From NCBI GenBank assembly GCA_948144175.1, contig CANXME010002067.1, positions 1,860,001-1,924,000 of the forward strand: a stretch of DNA of 64,000 nt. The letters are read 5' to 3'. Below, in pieces: positions 21,069-31,900 of this stretch. Source of the stretch: Closterium sp. NIES-65. Its lineage: Eukaryota > Streptophyta > Zygnematophyceae > Desmidiales > Closteriaceae. The translations under genes and the position numbers were made by a program. The notes beneath the pieces were generated by a model. It had not been told where the DNA came from, did no database searches, and saw only the letters and a program-made list of their open reading frames with translations. The first letter of the stretch is position 1; every line of letters begins with the position of its first letter.

Positions 21069-21102
21069 TCATAGTCATTCCATCCTCGTTCACTTCTTCT
21101 CA
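21069..21102 (+). repeat. 3' LTR of Copia B, right piece
   Basis: Starts with the second TCATA (21069-21073) and continues GTCATTCCATCC to CTTCTCA, completing the B LTR interrupted at 13695. Confidence 0.95.
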
Positions 21103-21146
21103 CATTAGGTAGTGCCACACGAAACTTTCACTACGAATCAGGACCT

Positions 21147-21991
21147 TCGCAAGTTCACAGGAGTGCGTGCTGCAGATGGTTTTACAGCGAATCAGCATCA
21201 AAGTCTCCTTTTCTTTACAATACATTAGCGATAACTTACATGTGACGAGATTTTGTCTTAGAAATCCCGTAATCACGCAACCATTTCCTCACCGTAACTG
21301 GAAGATATTCTCGACGAACGAGTGTATTTGGACGTCCCAGCTGTTGAAGTGTGCATTGCTCACGTCCTAGCACTCCACTGCCATCTCGGAAGTGGGAATA
21401 TTGAAAGGAAAATTCCAGGAAACTTCGCTTCGATAAGCGCGCAGAGTGTACCCCCGATACAAGTCTGAGGCTCAGCCCACACTTAAAAAAATAGGCTGAA
21501 ATTTCAGACAACTTATAAAAAAAAACCTCTGAAAAGTCAGACAAGGTACATAAAAAAATTCTTAGACCTCGCAATTTCACAGGAGTGCGTGCTGCAGATG
21601 GTTTTACAGCGAATCAACATCAAAGTCTCCTATTCTTTACAATACATTAGCGATAACTTACATGTGACGAGATTTTGTCTTAGAAATCCCGTAATCACGC
21701 AACCATTTCCTCACCGTAACTGGAAGATATTCTCGACGAACGAGTGTATTCGGATGTCCCAGCTGTTGAAGTGTGCGTTGCTCACGTCCTGGCACTCCAC
21801 TGCCATCTCGGAAGTGGGAATATTGAAAGGAAAATTCCAGGAAACTTCGCTTCGATAAGCGCGCAGAGTGTACCCCCGATACAAGTCTGGGGCTCAGCCC
21901 ACACTTAAAAAAATAGGCTGAAATTTCCGACAACTCATAAAAAAAAACCTCTGAAAAATCAGACAAGGTACATAAAAAAATTCTTAGACCT
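21147..21991. repeat. 422-bp tandem duplication, two copies
   Basis: Copy 1 (about 21147-21569) and copy 2 (about 21570-21991) are near-identical from CGCAAxTTCACAGGAG to CTTAGACCTC, with a handful of substitutions and a fixed 422-bp offset. Each copy ends in A-runs with GGCTGAAATTTC and TCAGACAAGG words. Short frames such as those in this region are not conserved in a coding manner. Confidence 0.93.
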
Positions 21992-24644
21992 CAGAGTAGG
22001 TTAAAAAAAAAAGTCTGAACGGACTCTGAATCAGACTTTAAAGTCTGATATCTAGGTCACTGACCTCACCGTACTGCACCGCCTTGCTGTGTCTTCATTC
22101 TTCCACGACCCATCATCAACTGAACGCCACTGTGATCGAGGGGCTGGCGGGTGCAGCTCCAACGCTCGTCAGTTCGCCCCATCTGCCACTGGTTGATCCA
22201 ATCATACTCCACTTGCATTGCAACCACCCATGCCCATCTCCCTCCATTGCCTTCCCCTTCTTGCCATTATTGGCTTGCTTAGACCCTCCCCCCCTGCGCC
22301 CCACTCCCGCAAGCACTGCTGCAGCTTGAAGGCCAGAAGACAATCGCCTTCCCCCACCTGCCTGCCAGAAAGGGGGAAGTCTAATAGTTTTCAAAGGAGA
22401 AGAGACAAACAGATATGAAGTTTGCAAGTGCGCATGCCGCTTTATGCTAACAACTAAGTGACTGCAAACAGCACTGAAAATGACATAGCAGGGGTGCGAT
22501 GGACAGTAGCAGCAGCGGCTCACGTCCAGCATGGTGAGGGAAGTGAGTCCACTCTCGTGCTACTTACCAGCCAGCCCAACTGCTCTCGTCATTTTTGGTT
22601 TACATTCGTGTGATTATACAATATGACAATATACGATAAACACGTATATTCCAACATAAGATAGTGGTATGGAGGGGGTGGGAGGAGCGGGAACGAGGAG
22701 GAGCCAGAGGAAGGGGGCTGGAGAGGCCGGGAAGGGGGGGGAGCTGGAGCCGAAATGAGGGAAAGTAGCAGGAGATTGCAGAGTAGAAAACGATGGGGGG
22801 CGGTGCACACAAGCAAAGCGGTATGACTGCTAGAGATTATAAGGATCAAGTTCTCAGTACACACGGCACAATGACCGTTCGCACATGCTGTGCGTTGATC
22901 CGATACAGAACGCACGGCTGATACACTGGAAGTCACACTTGCATGGCATCGCTATAGTCACACACATCTGCATAGCATCAGTATAACTACATCACATACC
23001 TGTGTCTAGCATCATAGCCCAGACAATGGCCTCAGAGGGTGAAGACACTGGCCCACTCGCCACAGCAGCCATCCCTGGCGTCCTCTTGAGTCAACTCAAG
23101 GGACACCTTGACCTGGAGGAGAGAGGGAAGGAAAGAGGAGGGGAGGAGGAACAAGAGGGGCGAGTGTGCTTCAACTCGGCCTTGCACACTCTCCACAGCA
23201 GCCCCTTCCTTGTGTTGATTAACCGTGGAGTGGCGGAGGAGGAAGAGAAAGAGGGAGAAAGAGGGGGCGAATGTGGTTCAACCCACCCAGCCCTGCCCAC
23301 TCGCCACAGCTGCCGTACCTCGCGACTAGCAGATGTGTGCGGGGAGAAAAGAGGGGGGGAAGGAAGAGAGAAGGGGAGAGGGTCGACTCTGAACCAGCTC
23401 AGCCCTGTCCACAGAGGCATAAAGAGAAGATGGCTCAGAGCCTCAGAGTGAGTGAGGAGCTGAAAATGAGAAATCAAGGGAGGGACAAGTCGTCAGAACA
23501 GAATGCCATACGTGGAAGGCGGTAGTGGGTGGTGATTATGGAATAAATATTCCTCCTGTATTTTTCTCCACTCCCGCTCCTCTCCCCCACTCGCCCCTTG
23601 CCTCCCCCTCCCTTCCCCTCCCCTCCTCTCCCCTCCCTTTACCTTCCTTCACCTCCCCTCCCTTCCCATCCCTTCATGTCCCCTCCCCTTTCTTCCCCTC
23701 TTCTCCCCTCCCCTCCCTGCCCCGCCCCTCCCCTCCCCTCCCCTCCTCCCCCCTCCCTTCCCTCCCCTTCGCTCTCCTCCCCTCATCCCTCTCCCCGCTC
23801 CTCCCCTCGTTCATCTCCCTTCCCCCTCTCCTCTCTCCTCTTCATCCCTCTCCCCTCCTCTTTCCTGTCCCTCCTCCCTCCCTTCCTCCCTCCTCTTCTC
23901 CTTTCCCTCCCCCATGCCTCCCCTTCCCTCCCCGCTCACCTGTGCAAATTCACATGCTGCCCCTACTCCCAGCAGGTTGTTAAAAGCGCAGGTGGGGGTG
24001 CGTCAGCCGGTCCACTCATTTGGCCTGAAACTATCTCGGCCTGAAACAACCCCCATCCCTTCTCCCCTCACCCGTGCAGCTCCACGCACAGAAGGTCGTG
24101 AGAGCAAGGCGAGCCGCGACTGTGGAAGGCACAGGAGGAGGTGCGGCAGCTTAGACACTCCTAGCTCTCAAACCCATGCCTCACACAAACCTCCCCTTCT
24201 CCTTCCTTCTAGTCCCCTGCATTTCGCCCCTCGCTTGTGCAACTCCACCACGCGCTGCCCGCCAATAGATGGTCATCAGTGGAAGGCGGGTGATTGTCGT
24301 GGAATGCACATGAGGGGAGTGGGTAAGTAGCAGCAAAAGCAATCCTCTCACTCTAAACTATGCCTGACACCATTCGCCCCTCTCCTCTGCCGCTCCCGTC
24401 GCTCAACCATGCAGCTTGACACGCTGCACCAACGCCAACGCCATCACCATTCCCAGCTGCAGTAGGTCATCAAAAGAAGGCGAGCCGTTGCCGTGGAAGA
24501 GGCACACGAGGAGGTGAGGCCGTGCGACACTTGTCTGTGTGGGGAGAGCGGGAGGGCAGGAGCGGGTGGGAGGGTTGGCAAGGACAAGGAAGGAAAGGCA
24601 CTGGCAGATGGACAAGGGATGATCATAAAAGTGATGGCTAGAAG
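21992..24644. other. Gene-poor low-complexity region
   Basis: No gene supported. It contains AGTCTGA/TCAGACT words to about 22060, then unremarkable sequence with purine-rich stretches (22670-22800, 23110-23400) and the C/T tract listed separately. Frames here are low-complexity Pro/Ser/Arg and carry no recognisable domain. Confidence 0.5.
23568..23937. repeat. Polypyrimidine (C/T) tract, about 370 bp
   Basis: Nearly pure C and T on the plus strand (CCCCTCCCCTCC-type), hence G/A on the minus strand. Able in principle to form triplex or G-quadruplex structures. Any frame through it is Pro/Ser/Leu filler. Confidence 0.9.
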
Positions 24645-24740
24645 TGTTGGTGCAACCCTATGGTTTGCACTCGGCTTGTTGTCCGTGTGCATGCATGTGT
24701 GTGGGTATGGAATGGTATGAGGGCATGGGATAATATATCA
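24645..24740 (+). repeat. 5' fragment of an E-type Copia LTR
   Basis: Matches the first roughly 95 bp of the E 3' LTR at 40287 (both begin TGTTGGTGCAACCCTATGG and run through GGGATAATATAT) with only a few differences, then stops. A truncated solo LTR, unrelated to coding. Confidence 0.85.
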
Positions 24741-25350
24741 ACCGACCCTTGCACCGACCCTTGCACCGCCATCTCGACTCGAATCCATAGCTGTGTGGCT
24801 GTTCAATATCATGGCAATAGACCCTGACTGACATAAAACTGTAGCCTGAATTTTCATCTTCCCCCATTGAACCGAACCTGCCCAGTTTGACCCAGAGCCT
24901 ACATTTCACTACCTAGTTCGACTCGGACCGTTTCGCTTTGACCTTTAACCAGTTTGTTTTCGACTGGAAAAAAAAAAAAAAACCAGACAAAATTGGTGAT
25001 GTGGTTTACTCATGCCTATTTCACATAGAGCTGGAGGCAAAAGACAGTGTCATTACAGATACTTCCGTGGAGCACCAGCAAGTATGGGATAAAGTGTTGC
25101 ACCCAAAGCATTAGATCCAGGCTGAAGATTCTGCGATTCCAACCCAAAACTCATAAGTCAGTCCGAACCAAAAGGACTACCTGGCATCTGCAAGAACCTG
25201 GGCTGGAATGTGGTGACTAAAAACCCATGTGTTTTCTTTTATAGTTGAATGTGTTAGTGATCTTTAGGCTTTGATGACACCCAGCTTTTACTTCGATTGC
25301 TTGCGTTGTGATTGCTTCATCTAGGTTAGGCGTCTACAATTATATCTTAC
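24741..25350 (-). other. Region downstream of the LRR receptor transmembrane exon
   Basis: The donor at 25349-25350 (GTAAGA on the minus strand) means the gene continues here, but I found no exon I can defend. A small AG-flanked candidate lies near 25175-25212 (minus) and a possible one near 25070-25140. Neither shows kinase motifs. A 15-nt A-run lies near 24969. Confidence 0.35.
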
Positions 25351-25926
25351 CTTGAAAAGAACAAGTACTTGCTGATTTTTTGCCATCCATATCAGTTTCG
25401 CCTCCTCCTGCTGCCCCTTTGGTGTGGCATTGTGTGCACAGCAGCCAGCTCAGCAGCAGCAGCACAAGGACAGCCACAGCCCCAGCAACAGCAATGCCAG
25501 CTATGGCTCCGCTGGATAAACCGCCTCCAGTTTGGGAGGAAGAGGGTGTAGGCTCACTGGGAGTTAACGTGGGAGGAGGTGGGGAGGGGCTTGGCACTGA
25601 CGATGGGGAGGGTGTTGGCAGTGGCGATGGGGAGGGTGTTGGCAGTGGCGATGGGGAGGGTGTTGGCAGTGGCGATGGGGAGGGTGTTGGCAGTGGCGAT
25701 GGGGAGGGTGTTGGCAGTGGCGATGGGGAGGGTGTTGGCAGTGGCGATGGGGAGGGTGTTGGCAGTGGCGATGGGGAGGGTGTTGGCAGTGGCGATGGCG
25801 ATGGTGTTGGCACTGGTGATGGGGAGGGTGTTGGCACTGGCAATGGCGATGGTGTTGGCACTGGCGATGGGGAGGGTGTTGGCACTGGCGACGGGGAGGG
25901 TGTTGGTGATGGGGAGGGTTTCGGCA
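25351..25926 (-). CDS. Ser/Pro stalk and transmembrane exon
   Basis: 576 bp; acceptor CCAG after a strong pyrimidine tract, donor GTAAGA. The split codon G|TG gives VPKPSPSP. About a dozen 8-residue PTPSPSPL/V repeats (24-bp DNA repeats) form an extracellular stalk resembling hydroxyproline-rich glycomodules. Then a hydrophobic helix ([24 protein letters not shown]) and a short basic and polar cytoplasmic start ([12 protein letters not shown]). The repeat count probably varies between individuals. Confidence 0.85.
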
Positions 25927-28900
25927 CTGGTTATGGGGAGGGTAAAATCATGGGGTAGAAAGACAGAGATTGGGAATGGAAAAGGCAATCAAACGTGGGG
26001 ATGATGATGGGCTTGGTGAAATGGATGTGGAATTAGGAACAATTTGCATGGGGAGAGGAAGCAAAGGAATGCATTGAAGAGTTGAAACAGGTATTCTTCA
26101 GTAAAATCCACGAGGAGGCTTGCAAAAGAAGCACACAATGAGTAGCTAAGCTATGCTTGTTACTGTGCCTGACACTGCAAAATCTAGCCAAGTAGGTGGC
26201 AATGCAATGTTTACCCACTCAGCACTAATGAGAGCAAAGTACAAATGGCAGTACAAAAAGCAGCCACCTGCATAAGGAGCGTCTAACCTGGTGGAGACTT
26301 GTCACACGTGGTGCAGAAGGAGGGACACTGAGTGCAGAAAGCACTTGAGTTGGTCTGTGGGACGATGCAGCTGCCGTAGTCAGGAGGGCATGTGATTGCC
26401 GTTGAATTTATATCCCTGCATGTCCACATGGAGTGTTCTCAAATTATCACTCATCAACGGGTTTCTGATTTGAGTGAAACTCTCTGAGGTTGTTGAAGTA
26501 TGGTAGCACACTGCAATACTATACTAAGGCAAGATTTTGTACAGGTTGTGATTTTGAGTCAACCATACATGATTCATCTGTGCCAGCTATAGCAAATGAA
26601 GTGATGTGCACCAGAAAGGTTTGATCGCTATCGAGCTGAAGAGAATTGGGTTGGACCAGCCCAAGTCAGGCCCAGCTGATTTGGATACCTATGGCTGCAC
26701 CTGCAACAAAATTTGGCCTTTGGTACACCAGTGGAATACCTCCTCTTCGCAAAACGCTTCAAGGTTGTCTACAATGGAAATTGCAGCATTTTATATGCAA
26801 AGATGCCTTACAGGTCAAACAGACGAGCAATATTGCCCAATGTTGGAGGGAGCTGGCCAGTGAGATTGTTCCAACTGACATTGCTGCAATGAAAATGAAA
26901 GATAGCAGACAGGATTGACCCAATCAAAGCACCGCTAACTTGACTCTTGATGGCAAACCAGGCTGCTTCTAACTGATGGACCGTGACAAACCCCATCGCT
27001 ACTGGACGAAGGGCACATGCCACCTGAGCATGCCAGACACATATGATCCTGCAAATTGTCAAACAGGGAGCTCAATTTTGAGCTCGAGGACAAGAATAGG
27101 TCCGAGGCGATTTAGGTGGAAAATAAGAATTGTCAATAAAAAAGCGTTTTTTCTTTTTAATTATTATTTTTAATAGTATCCCATTGCACGCTCCATCACA
27201 GACTTCCTGGTTCATCATCAGCACTTCTAACAGTCCCCTCACCCTACCCACAAAAAATGCCCATGTTACAGCAGCAATTTGGCCTTGGTAGTGAAAAAAC
27301 GATGGTTTTCTTTCCACCCAAATGCCTTTTCGTTATTTGCGATACCATTCTTTACGGCCAATCTTTAAAAAGTAGATATTTTCTTGCACATTGTAACGTT
27401 CGGCTAGTCAGCCTACAGGCTCATGGCAATTTCAAACAATTGTCTTTGGCCTATCTTCGTGAAGAGTCTTTCATGCCTCCTAAAAGACATTTGTGATGGT
27501 GGCAAATGCTGAACCACTCATGAGCTTTTCATTCTTGGCCCAACTCAAACGGATGGACCACGGCTATGAAACTGAGAATATTACCCAGCCCAAACCCCCT
27601 CCCAATCTCGTCCCGGTCGTCATGTCTAGCCGTGAGGCATACACCAAACCGGCCTAGGTTCTGCTCTTGCTCTCGCTGATACCTAAAACCGATCCGCTTC
27701 TCCCTCACTTCTATCAATGGTAGCACATGTCTAGGAAGAGAAACCACATTCTGGCCAAGGCTGCGTGGTAATGAAACATAAGCAAAGGGTCAGGCAAGGG
27801 CCAACCCAGGTGCATCTCAAACTCTTGTGGATCAGCTGTCAGTCCCTGCCACTCGCCACGTGATTTTACATCAATTAGGCTTGGTGTCAGGCTGACCCAT
27901 TGCTCACTGTCACGGATTAGGTGGAAAGGTTTCAACTTTACATGGTTTAGTGGGAAGCCCCTGTGATGGACCCCTCATAGATGGGCCCAAAAATGACCAT
28001 TGACTGCTAATGGGCCTCGATGGCCCCTGTGGGTTGCCCCCTGCTCTCCTTCCTCATGCTTAGTGTCTTCATAATCAAACCAGAAAGCAGCTTGGGCTGT
28101 AGTTGAAGGAATAAATCAGAGCCTTTCAAGCCAAAGCAAGAACCACAATTGATTTGCCTTGATACTGACAGGTATACAAGGCTGCTCATGCTGCCGAGAG
28201 TGGATGGAATAGAACCAGTAAAACTGTTGTTTTGCAGAAACCTGATGGCACATACACACGAAGAGTTACATCCAATTGAGAGCAAGATAGGGTAAGTAGT
28301 TGGGGGGAGAGAGGAGAAGAAACAGATTATGAAAAAAGTCATGATGTAAGCATATAATGACACATGAAATAATACTAGAAAGCGGTTATGGGTGGCTGGC
28401 AAAGTGATTATGGATGTGACACGAGGTGCCTATCCGAGTGTGAACACAGTCGGGATATCTATACTTCAACATTGGATTCGTAACAGAAATTCTTAGCTAG
28501 CAGAATGACGAGAATGGACTAAGAGTTAACATAAGAGGATCCGTTCTGAAATGCTGTGCGAGTATGCAAACATGTATATACTACTACAGCGGTAGGCGTG
28601 AGCAGGAGGGCAAACACCTGTTTGGTTCGCCACGAACATGTTTGAAGCGAACCGAACAGGGTGTGTTTTTTGGCCCAAAGTGTTCGCCAAACACGAACAT
28701 GTGTTCGTCCGAACATGTTCCTGTTCGGTTCGGCGAGGAAACCCGAGCCGCGCCGAACACGCACATGTTCGTGTTCAGAAGAGGGGTCCGCCAAACACGC
28801 ACAAATGTGTTCGTCGAGCATTTCTTCATGGGATCTGCACGGATCTAGGATTTCGCCATCTGTTACGCTCGAATCTGGCATTTCGCCATCATTAACGTGC

Positions 28901-31900
28901 AGATCTGGCTGTCTGTTAAGTGTGGATCTGGCATTTCGCCGTTAGTTAAGTGCAGATCGGGCATTTCTCTGCCATTTACGTGAAGATTTGGCATTCCGCC
29001 GTCAATAAGTGCAGATCGGGCATTTCTCTGCCATTTACGTGAAAATCTGGCATTCCGCCGTCAATTAAGTGCAGATCGGGCATTTCTCTGCCATTTAAGT
29101 GAAGATAAGGCATTTTGTCGTCAGTTACACGCATGTCCTGGCACTAGCATGGATGAAGCAGGGCAGGACTGGCTTGGGGGTGGGGAAGGAAATGTGCCAC
29201 GATTTGAGTTTTACTCGATTTGAACCTTACAGCCCACCTAACAAACATCAACAATCCACAATTCACAAATGTGTGACTATAAAGAATGCTGTCACGGGGC
29301 GAACACGAGCATTTTTTCCACGAACCCGTTCGTGTTTGCCTCGAACACCAAGGTGTTTGCCTGTGAAGGCGAACGGCAAAGGCGAACACAAACATGTTTG
29401 CGTTTGTTTCTTGCTCATCCCTATGCAGCGGCGAAGAGCATAGCATGAATATTGATATTCCTAGTGGCCGAAGTGGATAACCGGGTTTACACACATTTTG
29501 AAAATGATTTGCATGGATAGCCGAATGTTACCATTTGAACACTAAATGTGTAATGGACACTTTGACAACCCTTTGAAAGCATTTGTCCATGCACGTAAGA
29601 CCTAGTTTTGAAAGCTCCAGGGTTCCTCACAATCCTTTCGGGAGCTCTACACTTGACGGTTGGTAGGAATGGATTACAAACATCCATTGTTGACATTCAG
29701 GATTATTTCCTAATTCCCGAAATAATTTATGCAATAAAAATTCGATTCTTGGATTTGAATAGGTCTAAGATCAACCGGCATGAGACGGTGAGAGGTTGAA
29801 GCTCTAAGTAGCAACGCAATGTTTTAATTGGCATGAATGATAGCAAGCAGCTCACAGTCACGGGTGGCGTAGTTGCGTTCGTTAGGTTGAAGCTTGCAGG
29901 ACTCAAAAGCTATTGGTTGCAGCCCATGTCTAAGATCTTGGCAAAAAATGGCGCCAACAGCAACGTCAAAAGCACCCGTCCAAATGAAGTAATCTCGTGA
30001 TGGGTCGGCGACGGTGAGAACTAGTGCAGCAGTTAGGGCCGCCTTGATTGTAGTGAAAGCAGCATGTTGAGGTTGTTCCTATTGAAAGACAACACCTTGG
30101 CAAAAGAGGTCGGTCAAGGGAGAGCAGATATGCAAGAAGTTGAAGATGAACTTGCGGTAGTACTTGGTGAGGCGATGAAGCTTTGCAACTTTGCTACCGT
30201 GCTTGGTGCTGGCCAATCAACAAGGCACTAGACCTTCGTGGGGTCTATAGCGATGCCTTTTAAGCTGATGATGTGTCCAAGGAATCCATCGCTGGAACGA
30301 GCGAAAGTACACTTCGACAACTCAGATTAGAGGCGGTGTTGGCGGAGTGTATCAAGTACGATGCGAAGATGTTGCGTGTGTTCTTCGAGGGACTTGATGA
30401 ATATGAGAATGTCGTTGAGGAGCACGACGACGAAACGATCAAGAGAAGGTCTGAAAATGTCGTTAATGAGGCCCATGAAGGTGCCTGGAGCATTGGTGAG
30501 GCCTAATGGTAGAACACGGAACTTGAAATGACCATAGCGGGTGCGGAACGCCGTCTTAGGAGTGTTTTCTTCGGCAAGGCGAATCTGGTGGTAGCTGGAG
30601 TGTAGATCAACTTTGTTGAACACGGTCCCTTCTCGAAGCATGTCGAAGAGTTCTTCAATACGGGCAGCGGGTACTTGTACTTGATTGTGATGCCGTTGAG
30701 TACACGGTAATCCACACAAAGGCACATATCTCCTTTTTTCTTCCTTGTGAAAAGCACAGGGGCAGTGTAGGGCGAGGTGGTTAGACAATTGAAGACTTTG
30801 GCGTAGGTTATCGACCGTGGTCATGCGATATGTAGGGCCGGATGGTGGTGTAGATCCAGGGACGAGACGAATGTTATGGTCGATAGCGCGGTCGGGTGGA
30901 AGTTCGGCATGAAGATCTTCGGGGAACGCGTTGGCGTAGCCTTGGAGTAACTTCCGTATAGGTGATGGGAGAGAGTTGGGTGATGATTCAGATTTAAGAG
31001 AGGTGAAGATGACTAGGAGATGACGAGGAAAAGGTGATGAAGGAGGGGTGGGGGCTGGTGGATTGACATCTTCAGACTTCAGAAGCGGGGCTGACGATGG
31101 GACGACGTGGCTGCTGGGTCGGGTGGGGTGGAGAAGGAGGTGTGTTGATCACTTCGGGGGAGCCGGGTGGTGTTGGCTGCGGCGTGGGAGCTGTGCGGGG
31201 AGGGAGAGGGGGGATATGTGAAGATGGAGATGGGGCAGGTTGGGGTGGATGGGTGGATGAAGCTGAACTAGTTAAGGATGACCATGGTCGGTGGTAGGAG
31301 CGGGATGGGAGATTGTAGTTGCTGACCATGACAATCGCGTTACGCCAATAAATTTGCGGTCCAAGCTGGTACAGTTACGGTCGACCGAGAGCGCCCTTGT
31401 AGCCGTCGAGGTGGAGTTGCCCGAATGTAACCATCACCTCCAAACTTCCAAACATGCAGTGCACGGGGAGGGTAGGTCCACAGCGCCGCCAAGTACCACT
31501 TGCCATGATCACGTCCTGTGGTTGCTGTTAGGATATTTGGGAAGAGAAAGTTCTACAGCATTTGAGGGAGAGAAGAAATTTGCTAAAACGTGGGTACCAA
31601 GTAGAAAGTCAACTTAGCGGTTCTCTATTTTTGCCCAAAGAATGATGGCGGGGAATGAAGCGTTTGATGTGGTGTAGAGTTCAGAGGTCCTTATGAACAA
31701 TGGGGTTGGGAGAAATGGGGCATGCGATGCACCAGAGGTCTATCCCACTACTACTGGCGCCGTCCGTTTTCCAGGGACCTTCCAAAGCTGCGGTGGTTCG
31801 GGTAGTATCGCTTGATGTGGCCGACTGTCCGGCACGAGGTGCACGTAAGCGTGGATTGGTTGCGTGTGCACTAGTCCACTACACCTAGCTCCATGGGAGT

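Larger units (their letters stand above)
6376..21102 (+). mobile_element. Copia LTR retrotransposon B, split by nested element C
   Basis: 5' LTR 6376-6507; 3' LTR split into 13593-13695 and 21069-21102 by the insertion of C. Without C and the duplicated TCATA it is about 7.35 kb. Flanking pentamers are CATCA (6371-6375) and CATTA (21103-21107), a 4/5 target duplication. The two LTRs differ at two positions as read. The coding region is broken several times, so B is non-autonomous. Confidence 0.93.

Noticed and set aside
23091-23983. Pro/Ser-rich frames in the C/T-rich region
   Set aside because: Low-complexity translation of a polypyrimidine tract with no domain.
24658-25210. Kinase exons of the LRR receptor left of the transmembrane exon
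   Set aside because: Splice-like sites are present, but no glycine loop, HRD or DFG motif could be seen in any frame.
28519-29443. Overlapping short frames rich in Arg, Phe and Thr within the hAT-like elements (also 34669-35238)
   Set aside because: They mirror GAACA/TGTTC words on both strands and are explained by the MITEs.
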